Shown in pieces: positions 54,452-62,933 of a stretch of DNA of 64,000 nucleotides. The notes under the pieces are model-generated. The model made no database searches. It had not been told where the DNA came from and saw only the letters and a list, made by a program, of their open reading frames with translations. The stretch comes from Alphaproteobacteria bacterium (lineage in GTDB: Bacteria > Pseudomonadota > Alphaproteobacteria > Rickettsiales > UBA3002). The stretch is from assembly GCA_017302575.1 (NCBI GenBank), contig JAFLDD010000001.1, positions 1,797,816 through 1,861,815 on the forward strand. Reading direction: 5' to 3'. A program made the translations under genes and the position numbers. The number at the start of each line of letters is the position of its first letter. The stretch's first letter is position 1.

Positions 54452-55768
54452 ATGAGTAACATACGCCTTTCCAATAGCTTAACGCGTCAGGTTGAAGCCT
54501 TCGCGCCGTATGACCCGAAACACATTAAACTCTATGTGTGCGGGCCGACGGTTTATGCGCGACCCCATATCGGCAATGCGCGCTCGGTGGTGGTGTATGA
54601 TGTGCTGTACCGTTTGCTGAAGCATGAATTCCCTAACGTTACCTATGTGCGCAATATCACGGACGTGGATGATAAGATTAATGCGGCCGCTGTTGAACGT
54701 GGCATTACCATTCAAGCGCTGACTCAAGAAATCACCAGCCAGTTCCATGAGGACATGGCAGCGTTAGGGTGTCTGCGCCCAAGCATGGAGCCCAAGGCAA
54801 CCGAGCATATCGCGCAGATGATTACGATGATTGAGTCGCTCATTGCCAAAGGCCATGCGTATGTTGCGGAAGGGCATGTGCTGTTTGCCGTGCAAACCAA
54901 CCCCAATTATGGCTGCCTGAGCCGTCGCTCGGTGGACGATATGGTGGCGGGTGCGCGCGTGGAAGTAGCGCCGTACAAAAAATATGCGGGCGATTTCGTG
55001 TTGTGGAAACCCGCGAGCGAGAAAGACGACCCTTCGAGCAAGTTTGAATCGCCATGGGGCATTGGCCGCCCAGGTTGGCATATTGAGTGCTCGGCGATGT
55101 CGCATACGCATTTGGGGGCGGATTTTGACATTCATGGCGGTGGTGCAGATTTGATGTTCCCGCATCATGAAAATGAAATTGCGCAATCGACCTGTGCGCA
55201 CCCCGAAAGTCATTTCGCAAAATACTGGGTGCATAATGGATTCCTCACCGTCGAAGGTGAGAAGATGAGCAAAAGCCTAGGCAACTTCATTACCGTGCAT
55301 GACTTGCTGCAAAAAGGTGTGAAGGGTGAGGTGATTCGTTTCGCCTTGATGCTCACGCGCTATAATGAACCGCTCGATTGGAGCGAGAAATTGCTCGGTG
55401 ATGCGCAGAAGGTGATGGATAGGCTCTATCGTCAAGACGCGCCTGCGGGCGGTAAGGCGGATGACGAAGTGCTCGAAGCATTGCGCGATAATTTGAATAC
55501 GCCTAAAGCGCTGGCGCGCTTGCAGACCTTGACGGGTTCGACACTTAAAGCCACGGCAAACATGCTCGGTTTGCTGCAGATGGATGCGCAAGCATGGTTC
55601 CAAGGTGAGGGCGAAGATACGCTGTGGATTGAAGTACAAATCGAAGCACGCAATGCCGCAAAAAAAGCACGTGATTTTGCGACCTCGGACGCCATACGCG
55701 AGATGCTCAAAGCGAAGGGGATTGTGCTTGAAGACAGCGCAACTGGCACGACGTGGAGGAGGGCATAA
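54452..55768 (+). CDS. cysS: cysteine-tRNA ligase
   Basis: 438 aa. Zinc ligand Cys30 in LYVCGPTVY, HIGN at 39-42, WHIECSAMS, HHENEIAQS, and KMSKSLGNF are all present. The C-terminal anticodon domain is short, giving a total somewhat below E. coli's 461. The stop overlaps the next start by one base. Confidence 0.97.
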   Translation: MSNIRLSNSLTRQVEAFAPYDPKHIKLYVCGPTVYARPHIGNARSVVVYDVLYRLLKHEFPNVTYVRNITDVDDKINAAAVERGITIQALTQEITSQFHEDMAALGCLRPSMEPKATEHIAQMITMIESLIAKGHAYVAEGHVLFAVQTNPNYGCLSRRSVDDMVAGARVEVAPYKKYAGDFVLWKPASEKDDPSSKFESPWGIGRPGWHIECSAMSHTHLGADFDIHGGGADLMFPHHENEIAQSTCAHPESHFAKYWVHNGFLTVEGEKMSKSLGNFITVHDLLQKGVKGEVIRFALMLTRYNEPLDWSEKLLGDAQKVMDRLYRQDAPAGGKADDEVLEALRDNLNTPKALARLQTLTGSTLKATANMLGLLQMDAQAWFQGEGEDTLWIEVQIEARNAAKKARDFATSDAIREMLKAKGIVLEDSATGTTWRRA

Positions 55769-56232
55769 TGCTTGTCTCTTTCCTCATTGCATCACTCATT
55801 TGTCTGGCGCTGATTATTGCTGGCGTGGTGATTTTTTATGAGATTCTCGCCCATTTGTGGCTGTTGTTACCAAAGTTCGAGGGCAAGCCACGTAGCCAGA
55901 TTCTGCTTACCATATTGGCAACCTTCATTGGCCATACGGCAGTGATTTGGTTGTTTGGTATTACCTATTATGTGCTAGCGAGCTACACGCAATTCGGCAT
56001 GCTTGGTGGCGTCGAGGAACATCACCTGCTTAACTATATCTATTTCTCTGGCGTAACCTATTCATCGCTTGGATTAGGCGATGTGTACCCGAAAGGTGAT
56101 ATGCGCCTGATGATTGCGGTAGAAGCGATTTTGGGGCTTGTCCTGATTGGGTGGACCATCACCATCACGTATTTTGCTACGGAAAAATACCTCATTCACA
56201 AACGCGATAAGCATGGTAAGAAACACTCATGA
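55768..56232 (+). CDS. two-helix potassium-channel-like protein
   Basis: 154 aa from the ATG at 55768 with GGAGGAGGG upstream. Three or four membrane segments (about 3-24, 42-65, 80s pore region, 110-135). The pore loop YSSLGLGDVYPKGD resembles the K+ filter TVGYGD but with LGLGD, as in other ion_trans_2 proteins of unknown selectivity. Likely a small cation channel; ion not determined. Coupled to cysS and to cimA. Confidence 0.8.
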   Translation: MLVSFLIASLICLALIIAGVVIFYEILAHLWLLLPKFEGKPRSQILLTILATFIGHTAVIWLFGITYYVLASYTQFGMLGGVEEHHLLNYIYFSGVTYSSLGLGDVYPKGDMRLMIAVEAILGLVLIGWTITITYFATEKYLIHKRDKHGKKHS

Positions 56233-57812
56233 GTGAGCGCATTTACCTTTATGACTCGACCTTACGCGATGGTGCGCAAGCCCGTGGCGTTGACTTTTCG
56301 GCTGCCGATAAAATCGCAATCGCCGAAGCGCTTGATACGTTTGGCATTGACTATGTCGAGGGTGGATGGCCAGGCGCCAACCCAACGGATGATGCGTTTT
56401 TTGCCAATGCTCCGCAGTTGAAGCGCGCAAAGTTAACCGCATTCGGTATGACGCGTAGAGCAGGGCGAAGCGCTAGTAACGATACTGGTTTGCAAGATGT
56501 GCTGAATGCGGGAACGCCGAGTATATGCCTTGTTGGCAAGGCGTGGGACTGGCAGGTGGAAGCTGCGCTTAAGATTTCGAAGAAAGAGAATATTCGCATG
56601 GTGGAAGAGTCGATTCAGCATGCAAAAAATAAAAAGCGCGAAGTGCATTTTGACGCGGAGCATTTCTTTGATGGCTACAACGCCAACCCTGAATATGCGC
56701 TTGAGGTGATTCGTGCAGCACATGATGCGGGCGCATCATGGATTGTGCTGTGTGATACGAATGGTGGTTCGCTGCCGAGTGATGTGAAACGCATTGTGAG
56801 CGAAATCAAAAAGAAGATCCCTAGCGCGAATCTTGGCATACATTGCCATAATGATACGGAGCAAGCGGTGGCGAATTCGCTGGCAGCAGTGGAAGCTGGC
56901 GCACGCCAAGTGCAAGGCACGATGAATGGTATCGGTGAGCGTTGTGGTAATGCCAATTTGGTAGCTATCATCCCAACCCTCATGCTGAAAATGGGGTTCA
57001 AAACTGGTATTAGCGAGAAGCAATTAGAGAAACTTACCAGCGTATCGCGCTTGATAGATGAACGCCTGAACCGTGCGCCTAATCGTCATGCGGCTTATGT
57101 GGGCGCTTCGGCGTTTGCACATAAGGGTGGGCTGCATGTGAGTGCGATGAATAAAGATTCGCGCAGCTACGAGCATATCGATCCTGCGAAAGTGGGCAAT
57201 CGCCGCTTGATTTTAGTGTCGGATAAGGCGGGTCGTGCGAACATCGTCAACCGCCTGAGCCAGATGGGTTTGAAGATTGACGCGGAAGATGAAGGCCTGA
57301 CAGATTTAGTGAAGGCGGTAAAAGAGCGCGAAGCGATTGGCTATGCGTACGAGGATGCGGAGGCTAGCTTTGAGTTGATGGCGCGCACCATGCTCGATGC
57401 TGTTCCGCAAATTTACCAACTGCATAGTTTCAGGGTGCTGGATGAGCGGCGCATTAATGCGAAGGGTAAGCAAGTCACCATGTCGGAAGCGACGGTGAAG
57501 CTCACGGTTAAGGGCGAGTCGGTGATGACGGTGGCGGAAGGAAATGGCCCCGTAAACGCGATGGACGCGGCGATTCGTAAGGCGCTGCTGCCGCATTACC
57601 CGCATTTGAAGCGTATGCATTTGAGCGATTATAAAGTGCGGATTCTAACGCCGCAGGAAGCCACCGCCGCGCTGACGCGCGTGATGATTGAAAGCAAAGA
57701 CGAACACGGCAAGAGCTGGACGACGATTGGCGTGAGCCACAACGTGATTGATGCGTCTTACAACGCACTCAATGATGCGATTACGTATTTTCTATTGAAG
57801 AATAAGAAGTAG
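56229..57812 (+). CDS. cimA: citramalate synthase
   Basis: 527 aa. Condenses pyruvate and acetyl-CoA to (R)-citramalate, feeding isoleucine synthesis. HMG-like barrel start LYDSTLRDGAQARGVDFS, EGGWPGANPTDDAFF, metal His in GIHCHNDTEQAVANS, and NGIGERCGNANL. C-terminal LeuA regulatory domain from about 385. Close to 2-isopropylmalate synthase but the EGGWPGANP motif is typical of CimA. Confidence 0.92.
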   Translation: MSERIYLYDSTLRDGAQARGVDFSAADKIAIAEALDTFGIDYVEGGWPGANPTDDAFFANAPQLKRAKLTAFGMTRRAGRSASNDTGLQDVLNAGTPSICLVGKAWDWQVEAALKISKKENIRMVEESIQHAKNKKREVHFDAEHFFDGYNANPEYALEVIRAAHDAGASWIVLCDTNGGSLPSDVKRIVSEIKKKIPSANLGIHCHNDTEQAVANSLAAVEAGARQVQGTMNGIGERCGNANLVAIIPTLMLKMGFKTGISEKQLEKLTSVSRLIDERLNRAPNRHAAYVGASAFAHKGGLHVSAMNKDSRSYEHIDPAKVGNRRLILVSDKAGRANIVNRLSQMGLKIDAEDEGLTDLVKAVKEREAIGYAYEDAEASFELMARTMLDAVPQIYQLHSFRVLDERRINAKGKQVTMSEATVKLTVKGESVMTVAEGNGPVNAMDAAIRKALLPHYPHLKRMHLSDYKVRILTPQEATAALTRVMIESKDEHGKSWTTIGVSHNVIDASYNALNDAITYFLLKNKK

Positions 57813-57814
57813 CG

Positions 57815-58618
57815 TTAGCGATCTCTGCTGCTGCCATTACCCATAGGTATGGAGAGCGTTGCGCCCCAGCGTATGTCATCGCGGTGCTTGATATTGCCAT
57901 CCTCTAGGTCAAGGTAAGGAAAACTTACTTGCTGGCCGCCTACTTCAAGATGGAAGGGTCCCAGATCTTTCGAGAAAAGCTGTAGTTGAATATCTACGGG
58001 TTCAAGCGATCCAATCAACTGTTGGCCACGAAAGCCTGCCGACATTTGATCCATGGCGATTTGTGCTTGATTGGGTATGATAGGATCGACGCTGTAATCA
58101 TGCAGATTATCGCTGACGGCTTTGGCTATGCTACCGACGGTCCAGTCATAGGCGACGTTACCTAATCCACCAAAATCTAATGCGGTGATGGATTGCAGTG
58201 CTCTATCGCCTGCATTGTCGGCGCGCGCGTCATTGTCCTGCGCGAAGCCGCGCAGAATGTCTGGTTCGGGTGTATAGGTGACGCCTAAATTGAGCAGGCT
58301 GCCGTCTAGGCGAATGCGGCTATAGTCAAATTCAGGGCTGGGTAAGTTAAGAGGGAGTGGTTGTTGTTGCTGTACGTGCCACTGGTCTTCAACAATGACA
58401 TCTACATAATCTTCACGATTGGCGACATAGGGCTGTAAGGGAATATTGGGTAGCGGCGGAAGTGCAGGTTGCGGCGGTGAAGTTAATGAATTCTGCATCT
58501 TAAGCTGTGCCTGTGGGATACGAATAACATCAGTCGCAGCAGGTGGGTTCACCACTTCAGGAATGTCGGGTTGCGTGGTCTGAATAATATCCAGATCAGT
58601 GTCGTTCGTATTCGCCAT
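57815..58618 (-). CDS. hypothetical protein, 267 aa
   Basis: Not recognised. The first ~95 residues are Pro/Gln-rich and probably disordered (PPQPALPPLPNIPLQPY, HVQQQQPLPLNLP). The C-terminal part looks beta-rich (GSLLNLGVTYTPEPD, VDIQLQLFSKDLGPFHLEVGG, WGATLSIPMG). No signal peptide. It converges on cimA with 2 bp between stops and is divergent from the TrmJ gene. Confidence 0.6.
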   Translation of the reverse strand: MANTNDTDLDIIQTTQPDIPEVVNPPAATDVIRIPQAQLKMQNSLTSPPQPALPPLPNIPLQPYVANREDYVDVIVEDQWHVQQQQPLPLNLPSPEFDYSRIRLDGSLLNLGVTYTPEPDILRGFAQDNDARADNAGDRALQSITALDFGGLGNVAYDWTVGSIAKAVSDNLHDYSVDPIIPNQAQIAMDQMSAGFRGQQLIGSLEPVDIQLQLFSKDLGPFHLEVGGQQVSFPYLDLEDGNIKHRDDIRWGATLSIPMGNGSSRDR

Positions 58619-58666
58619 AGCTAAAAAACCTTGGCCTTCCTTTAGCCAGCATATTAAGACCAGTAT

Positions 58667-59383
58667 ATGGTAGGTACCCTTAATATAACGTTAATTCGTC
58701 CCCAAATGGGCGAGAATATTGGTTCGGCGGCGCGGAATATGGCCAATTTTGGCCTGTCTGAGCTGCGGCTGGTTGCGCCGCGTGATGGCTGGCCGAACCC
58801 CAAAGCCTCTGACACTGCGGGTAGGGCGCTTGAGGTGATTGACGATGCATCGCTCTTTAACACCACTGCTGAAGCGGTGGCGGATGCGCAATTTGTGCTC
58901 GCCACCACGGCGCGTGACAGGGTGGTGAATTTACCCGTGACTACGCCACGCGAAGTTATGCCTGAGTTGCACGCGAAGATTGCAGCAGGGCAAAAGGTGA
59001 GCATCTTATTTGGGCCTGAACGTACGGGGCTTGAGAATGAAGATATTGCCGCAGCGAACGCTATTTTGACGATTCCAGTATCGGAGAAATATTCGTCACT
59101 CAATATTGCGCAGGCAGTGGGTATCGTTGGCTATGAGTGGTGGTTAAGTGGCCTTGGCGATGAAGTGCAACAGACTGCTATCGATGCGCCAGCGCCGCGC
59201 GAGGAACTGCTCGGCATGTTTGGTCAGCTTGAAGTTGCGCTGGATGATACGAATTTCTGGCGTGTGCCAGAAAAGAAAGAAATCATGTGGAAGAACATCC
59301 GCGCGAGTCTTATGCGCGCTGGCTTCTCGAGCTACGAAGTGGCGACGTGGAGAGGCATTATCAAAGCGCTGGCGGGTAAATAA
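58667..59383 (+). CDS. SPOUT RNA methyltransferase, TrmJ-like
   Basis: 238 aa. Probably 2'-O-methylates tRNA at position 32. N-terminal ITLIRPQMGENIGSAARNMANFGLSELRLV, SILFGPERTGLENEDIAAA and the knot segment IPVSEKYSSLNIAQAVGIVGYEWW are typical of the TrmH group 1/TrmJ family. C-terminal helical region of ~70 residues. Exact target is not provable from sequence. Confidence 0.9.
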   Translation: MVGTLNITLIRPQMGENIGSAARNMANFGLSELRLVAPRDGWPNPKASDTAGRALEVIDDASLFNTTAEAVADAQFVLATTARDRVVNLPVTTPREVMPELHAKIAAGQKVSILFGPERTGLENEDIAAANAILTIPVSEKYSSLNIAQAVGIVGYEWWLSGLGDEVQQTAIDAPAPREELLGMFGQLEVALDDTNFWRVPEKKEIMWKNIRASLMRAGFSSYEVATWRGIIKALAGK

Positions 59384-59385
59384 AA

Positions 59386-59429
59386 CGTCATAAAAGCTTC
59401 ACATTTTTCCGCAACCAATCTTCTATAAT
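59386..59429 (+). promoter_or_regulatory. TCAYA-type direct repeat box plus TATAAT
   Basis: CGTCATA-AAAG-CTTCACA (59386-59403), 20 bp, then TATAAT (59424-59429), 19 bp before the ATG of the 59449 gene. It starts 2 bp after the TrmJ-like stop. Confidence 0.65.
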
Positions 59430-59448
59430 TTACGGTGAAGGAGAGTGT

Positions 59449-59991
59449 ATGGCAGCAGCCAGACCACCACAGCAACCCGCGCCCACGCAACCGAGGCCAA
59501 AGCCTGCGGGCAAAGGCTTTCATCTCGATTTCATGATGCCGTTCCGTGCAACGGGTAATTTTATTGCAGGTACGATTGGTGGCACACTCGATGGTATGTC
59601 CCAATGGGGTAATCGTGGCTTTAAGTTCGGCTTGGCCAGTGGTGTGGTCATGGGAATTTTTGGCGCACCGCCACTCTTGGCTTCCATGTCGTTTGTCGGA
59701 CTTGTGATAGGTTGCACGCTTGCTGCTACCGTTGGCGGTATGGCACTTGGTGCGGCCGCAGGGGCGCTTACGGGTGGGTTCACACGCGCGGAGCGTATGG
59801 AGCGTCGTGAGGCGGCGCGGGCACGCATGCGGACAGCGACGGCAGGGCCGCAGGCCGTTTCAACGGGTGATGCTATCGACCGTATCAATGACTCGAATTT
59901 TGACCGCCAACTACAACAAAATGCTGAAAATGCAACCTATTGGCGGGATCAGGTGTCTGGCCCATCAAGTGGTATGGGGCGTGGACATTAG
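59449..59991 (+). CDS. orphan Gly-rich membrane protein, 180 aa
   Basis: Not recognised. A Pro-rich N-terminus (PPQQPAPTQPRPKPAGKG) is followed by two Gly-rich hydrophobic segments at about 60-105 (GVVMGIFGAPPLLASMSFVGLVIG, LAATVGGMALGAAAGALTGG) and an Arg-rich then polar tail. Glycine-zipper-like pattern. Same general layout as 60183 and 33403. GGTGAAGGAGAG precedes the ATG. Confidence 0.65.
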   Translation: MAAARPPQQPAPTQPRPKPAGKGFHLDFMMPFRATGNFIAGTIGGTLDGMSQWGNRGFKFGLASGVVMGIFGAPPLLASMSFVGLVIGCTLAATVGGMALGAAAGALTGGFTRAERMERREAARARMRTATAGPQAVSTGDAIDRINDSNFDRQLQQNAENATYWRDQVSGPSSGMGRGH

Positions 59992-60004
59992 GCGTTATTA
60001 AGTG

Positions 60005-60074
60005 CGGGTGAACGCTTTGTTCCCCCGTAGGCCCCCTCCGCCGCTTCGCGGCTCGCGCAGCTACGGCGCTACGC
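60005..60074. repeat. hairpin-rich intergenic repeat, family 2, copy B
   Basis: First stem CGGGTGAAC/GTTCCCCCG (one mismatch) around loop GCTTT; second GCCGC-TTC-GCGGC; then CTCGCGCAGCTACGGCGCTA. Compared with copy A the first stem has changed on both sides so that it still pairs. Confidence 0.7.
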
Positions 60075-60108
60075 GGTTCTTTGATTAACCCTACCCCCCC
60101 CTCTCAAA

Positions 60109-60153
60109 TGTCACAAAACCTTCACACTACTAGACGATCTCTTTGGTTATACT
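60109..60153 (+). promoter_or_regulatory. TCAYA-type direct repeat box plus -10
   Basis: TGTCACA-AAAC-CTTCACA (60109-60126), 21 bp, then TATACT (60148-60153). Upstream of the 60183 gene. With 31784 it shares the 17-bp match TCACAAAACC-N-TCACAC. Confidence 0.65.
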
Positions 60154-60182
60154 GCAAGGTAAGAAATTAGTAGGAGTTCACC

Positions 60183-60773
60183 ATGGGTGACAAAAGAGAA
60201 GAACCGATTGTACCTTATAACCACTCAACCGTAGGTGCAGTCTTTACGCGTGCTGGCGGCACAGCAGGTGGTGCAGCAGAAAAAGGTATCAGCACTGTAG
60301 CGTGGACCATTGGCGGTCTTGCACTTTTCGGAGCTGTAGTTGGCCTCGTAGGTGCAACGATTGGTTGGGCAGCAGTCGGGACTGCTTTGAGTAGTTTACT
60401 TGGCGGCGCTGAAGTAAGTGCTAATATTGCAAATGTCTTTTGGGCAGTTGTAGGAACGGGTGCTTTAGGTGCAGTAGTAGGTGCGTTAATTTCGCCTATC
60501 ACGGGTTTCTTTGGAGCCGTTAAAGGTGGATTTGATGGCTACGACAGAGCAGATACGCGCATTAGCCAAGAGCGTGGCGCAGCACAAATGATGAACGCCG
60601 AAATTCAGGCGCTACAATCGCAAGCAATGATTATGCAAGCATCGCAACCACAAGCGCGCGCGGGTGACCGTTACGCAGGTGCAAGCACGATGCTGCAAGC
60701 AGATCACAGCGCACTACAAGCAGCGCAATATGATGGTCGCATGAATGGCCTGCAACTCGAGGCAGCTCGGTAG
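60183..60773 (+). CDS. orphan Gly-rich membrane protein, 196 aa
   Basis: Not recognised. N-terminal soluble ~35 residues, then two Gly/Ala-rich hydrophobic segments (about 40-70, GGLALFGAVVGLVGATIGWAAVG; about 85-120, VVGTGALGAVVGALISPITG), then a ~75-residue helical, Gln/Ala-rich tail (MQASQPQARAGDRYAG). TAGGAG precedes the ATG. Followed after 10 bp by another orphan, likely an operon. Confidence 0.68.
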   Translation: MGDKREEPIVPYNHSTVGAVFTRAGGTAGGAAEKGISTVAWTIGGLALFGAVVGLVGATIGWAAVGTALSSLLGGAEVSANIANVFWAVVGTGALGAVVGALISPITGFFGAVKGGFDGYDRADTRISQERGAAQMMNAEIQALQSQAMIMQASQPQARAGDRYAGASTMLQADHSALQAAQYDGRMNGLQLEAAR

Positions 60774-60783
60774 GAGATAAGTT

Positions 60784-61410
60784 ATGGTGAATGTTGTAAG
60801 AGGTTTGCAAAGAGGTTTAGACGGGCTGGGTGATTTTGCCAGCGCTGTCGGTAAAACCTTCGCAAGCAAAGAAGCACGCCATGAAGCTGCTGCCTTACTG
60901 AAGGCAGGTAAACGCAAAACTCCAATGCTTGATGAAGCTGGTAAAATCATAAAAGTTGACGGAAAAATTCAATACGACATTGTAGATATTGGTAAGTTTA
61001 GCGGCCGAAACGAACATACTGGAGCGTTTGGAAGATTAGTTGCTGGTCCTGTCGATTATATCACGGCTGGTATTCGTGCTCCGTTTGAGTGGGCTGGCAG
61101 ACTTGTTGGTTTTGGTGGGCGTAAGCTTGCTGTAGCGCATTTGTCTAACCCTTTCCTTACTACGGGTACGGTAGTTGCTGCAGGTGGTGCTTATGGTCTT
61201 CATGAGTGGCAGAAGGGGCAGCGCCAAGACGCACTGCAAACCCAAGCGGCTGTTCAGCAAGCCATGATGCAGAGCCCATATATGAATTCGGTTAGCCCAC
61301 AGGAAGCTGCATTGCTGGAGTCACGTTTCCGCTCAGGTGGTGTCTCGATGGCGGAGATGGAAGAACAGCGCCGTATGGCTGCTCAGGGTCAGCCAGCTAC
61401 CAACGTTTAG
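60784..61410 (+). CDS. orphan protein, 208 aa, in operon with 60183
   Basis: Not recognised. Starts with an amphipathic segment (GLQRGLDGLGDFASAVGKTF), then a Lys-rich region, a moderately hydrophobic mid-region (about 100-140, HLSNPFLTTGTVVAAGGAYGL) and a Gln/Met/Ala-rich tail (AAVQQAMMQSPYMNSV). At most one membrane segment. TAGGAGATAAG precedes the ATG. The tail composition is like that of 60183, so they may interact. Confidence 0.62.
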   Translation: MVNVVRGLQRGLDGLGDFASAVGKTFASKEARHEAAALLKAGKRKTPMLDEAGKIIKVDGKIQYDIVDIGKFSGRNEHTGAFGRLVAGPVDYITAGIRAPFEWAGRLVGFGGRKLAVAHLSNPFLTTGTVVAAGGAYGLHEWQKGQRQDALQTQAAVQQAMMQSPYMNSVSPQEAALLESRFRSGGVSMAEMEEQRRMAAQGQPATNV

Positions 61411-61440
61411 TCTTAAATCTCCGATTTAATCCTATTTTTC

Positions 61441-61531
61441 AATGCTTCGGACATCGTCATGCTGACTAGTCCTAAGCGTGGCTATGCCAGCTCATGGCTG
61501 ACTCGCGCCTACTGGCGCTCGAATAACGGGA
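61441..61531. repeat. structured intergenic element, family 1, copy 2
   Basis: Matches 15842-15932 at identical length; hairpin stems differ by compensatory changes (TGGC-TAT-GCCA; GCGCC-TACT-GGCGC). It lies between the 60784 orphan and rpsD, ending 9 bp before the probable rpsD -35. Confidence 0.8.
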
Positions 61532-61539
61532 ATTTAGCC

Positions 61540-61567
61540 TTGACTCCAAGCCAAATTTGTCTATTTT
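61540..61567 (+). promoter_or_regulatory. probable rpsD promoter
   Basis: TTGACT (61540-61545), 16-bp spacer, TATTTT (61562-61567). It leaves a ~85-nt leader that can fold (ATCCCT ... AGGGAT near 61584-61632), possibly for S4 autoregulation. Confidence 0.45.
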
Positions 61568-61658
61568 GCGCCTCCCTTTCGGGGTCGGAGCGCATATCCC
61601 TCTCCACCGAGCATAAGGGTTTTTGTAGGGATAGAACATTGTTGCAAGGAGTTTGGTC

Positions 61659-62273
61659 ATGTCGAAACGTCATGCCGTTAAATACAAAATTTCCCGCCGT
61701 TTGGGTGAAAACCTCTGGGGTCGCGCTAAGGACCCTCTAAACCGTCGTGCGTATGGCCCAGGCCAGCACGGTAACGCTCGCAAGAAACTGTCGGACTATG
61801 GTACGCAGTTGCGCGCTAAGCAAAAACTGAAAGCATACTACGGTAACATCACCGAGAAGCAGTTCCACAAGACCTACGTGGAAGCAATGCGTATGAAAGG
61901 TGATACCAGCGAGAACCTCATCGGCTTGCTCGAGAGCCGTTTGGATGCTGTTGTGTACCGTATGTGCGTGGTGCCAACCGTATTCGCTGCTCGCCAGTTC
62001 GTAAACCATGGCCACGTACTCGTGAATGGTAAGCGCGTGAACATTCCTTCTTACATCGTGAAAGAAAACGATGTGATCGAAGTGAAGCAAAAATCGAAGC
62101 AACTCGCGATTGTGGTTGAGTCAATGGCGTCACCTGAGCGTGATGTGCCTGACTATATCAGCATGGACGAAGCAGCAGTGAAGGCAACCTTCGCTCGCGC
62201 GCCAAAACTTGCTGAAGTTCCATATCCTGTTCAAATGGAACCAAATCTGGTGGTGGAATTCTACAGCCGCTAA
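61659..62273 (+). CDS. rpsD: 30S ribosomal protein S4
   Basis: 204 aa. Primary 16S rRNA-binding protein. The start is ATG at 61659 with AAGGAG 8 bp before it ([20 protein letters not shown]). S4 domain around residues 92-155: [40 protein letters not shown]. Alphaproteobacterial type with no zinc cluster at the N-terminus. It stands alone, as is common in this class. Confidence 0.97.
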   Translation: MSKRHAVKYKISRRLGENLWGRAKDPLNRRAYGPGQHGNARKKLSDYGTQLRAKQKLKAYYGNITEKQFHKTYVEAMRMKGDTSENLIGLLESRLDAVVYRMCVVPTVFAARQFVNHGHVLVNGKRVNIPSYIVKENDVIEVKQKSKQLAIVVESMASPERDVPDYISMDEAAVKATFARAPKLAEVPYPVQMEPNLVVEFYSR

Positions 62274-62292
62274 TAAATTGGTTTATAATGAG

Positions 62293-62322
62293 AAAAAGGC
62301 CGCCTTTGTGCGGCCTTTTTTG
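62293..62322 (+). terminator. rpsD terminator
   Basis: AAAAAGGCCGC, loop CTTTGT, GCGGCCTTTTT with further T. A strong intrinsic terminator 20 bp after the rpsD stop. Confidence 0.92.
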
Positions 62323-62331
62323 TTATGTGGT

Positions 62332-62346
62332 TTAAGGCTTAATTAA
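62332..62346. promoter_or_regulatory. CtrA-like site TTAA-N7-TTAA
   Basis: TTAA at 62332, GGCTTAA, TTAA at 62343. It lies 12 bp before a TATAAT (62359-62364) that itself is 5 bp before the ATG of the 62370 gene. The position near -35 suits CtrA activation and leaderless transcription; inference. Confidence 0.5.
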
Positions 62347-62369
62347 GGCTTTTCACACTATAATTGGGC

Positions 62370-62891
62370 ATGGATGAGCAAGATGACAAACGGCTAGGCC
62401 CGCTTCCGCCTTCACTTAAGGATTGGGGCGAACCAATGAGCGATGAAGATCAAGCAGTCATCGACTCTATCATTAAAGGTACGCCAAAGCCTCCTACCAA
62501 TGGCAATAGTTATAAGCCTGAATTGGCTGAGGCGAGGCGGGAGCAGAATCAGTATGAGTTGAATGTCTATAATGAATTGGGCGCTGAGCTAGCAATAGCG
62601 GCGAGAAGTGATGGTAATACACAGCTCAGTGCAGAGGAGTTAGCGCGCTATTTTCAGTCCTCTGCAATCCAAGAAGGCTTTACGCGCAGCGTCTTTAATT
62701 GTGCTTTAGCTGCGCAGGTTACTGGGAATCCCTACACGCTGGCTAGGTTGCAAGAATTTCTTCGATATGGGGCGTTAAATACCGACTTTTCTTTTGGTGA
62801 AGGTGTGGCAGAGAATGCGCTAGGAATACTTCGTTCCATCCCGCCACTTCAGCCAACCAGAAGTGATCCAACCAGAACACCTGAACGATAA
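62370..62891 (+). CDS. orphan protein, 173 aa, probably leaderless
   Basis: Not recognised. Soluble, acidic N-terminus (MDEQDDKRLGPLPPSLKDWGEP), then a helical domain (about 55-150) without membrane segments. TATAAT ends 5 bp before the ATG, so transcription likely starts at the ATG and there is no ribosome binding site. A TTG two codons earlier is in frame but would overlap the -10. Confidence 0.65.
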   Translation: MDEQDDKRLGPLPPSLKDWGEPMSDEDQAVIDSIIKGTPKPPTNGNSYKPELAEARREQNQYELNVYNELGAELAIAARSDGNTQLSAEELARYFQSSAIQEGFTRSVFNCALAAQVTGNPYTLARLQEFLRYGALNTDFSFGEGVAENALGILRSIPPLQPTRSDPTRTPER

Positions 62892-62933
62892 ATTCTCACT
62901 TTCACTACGTTCGTTCTGTGTTAGGCTTACTGG

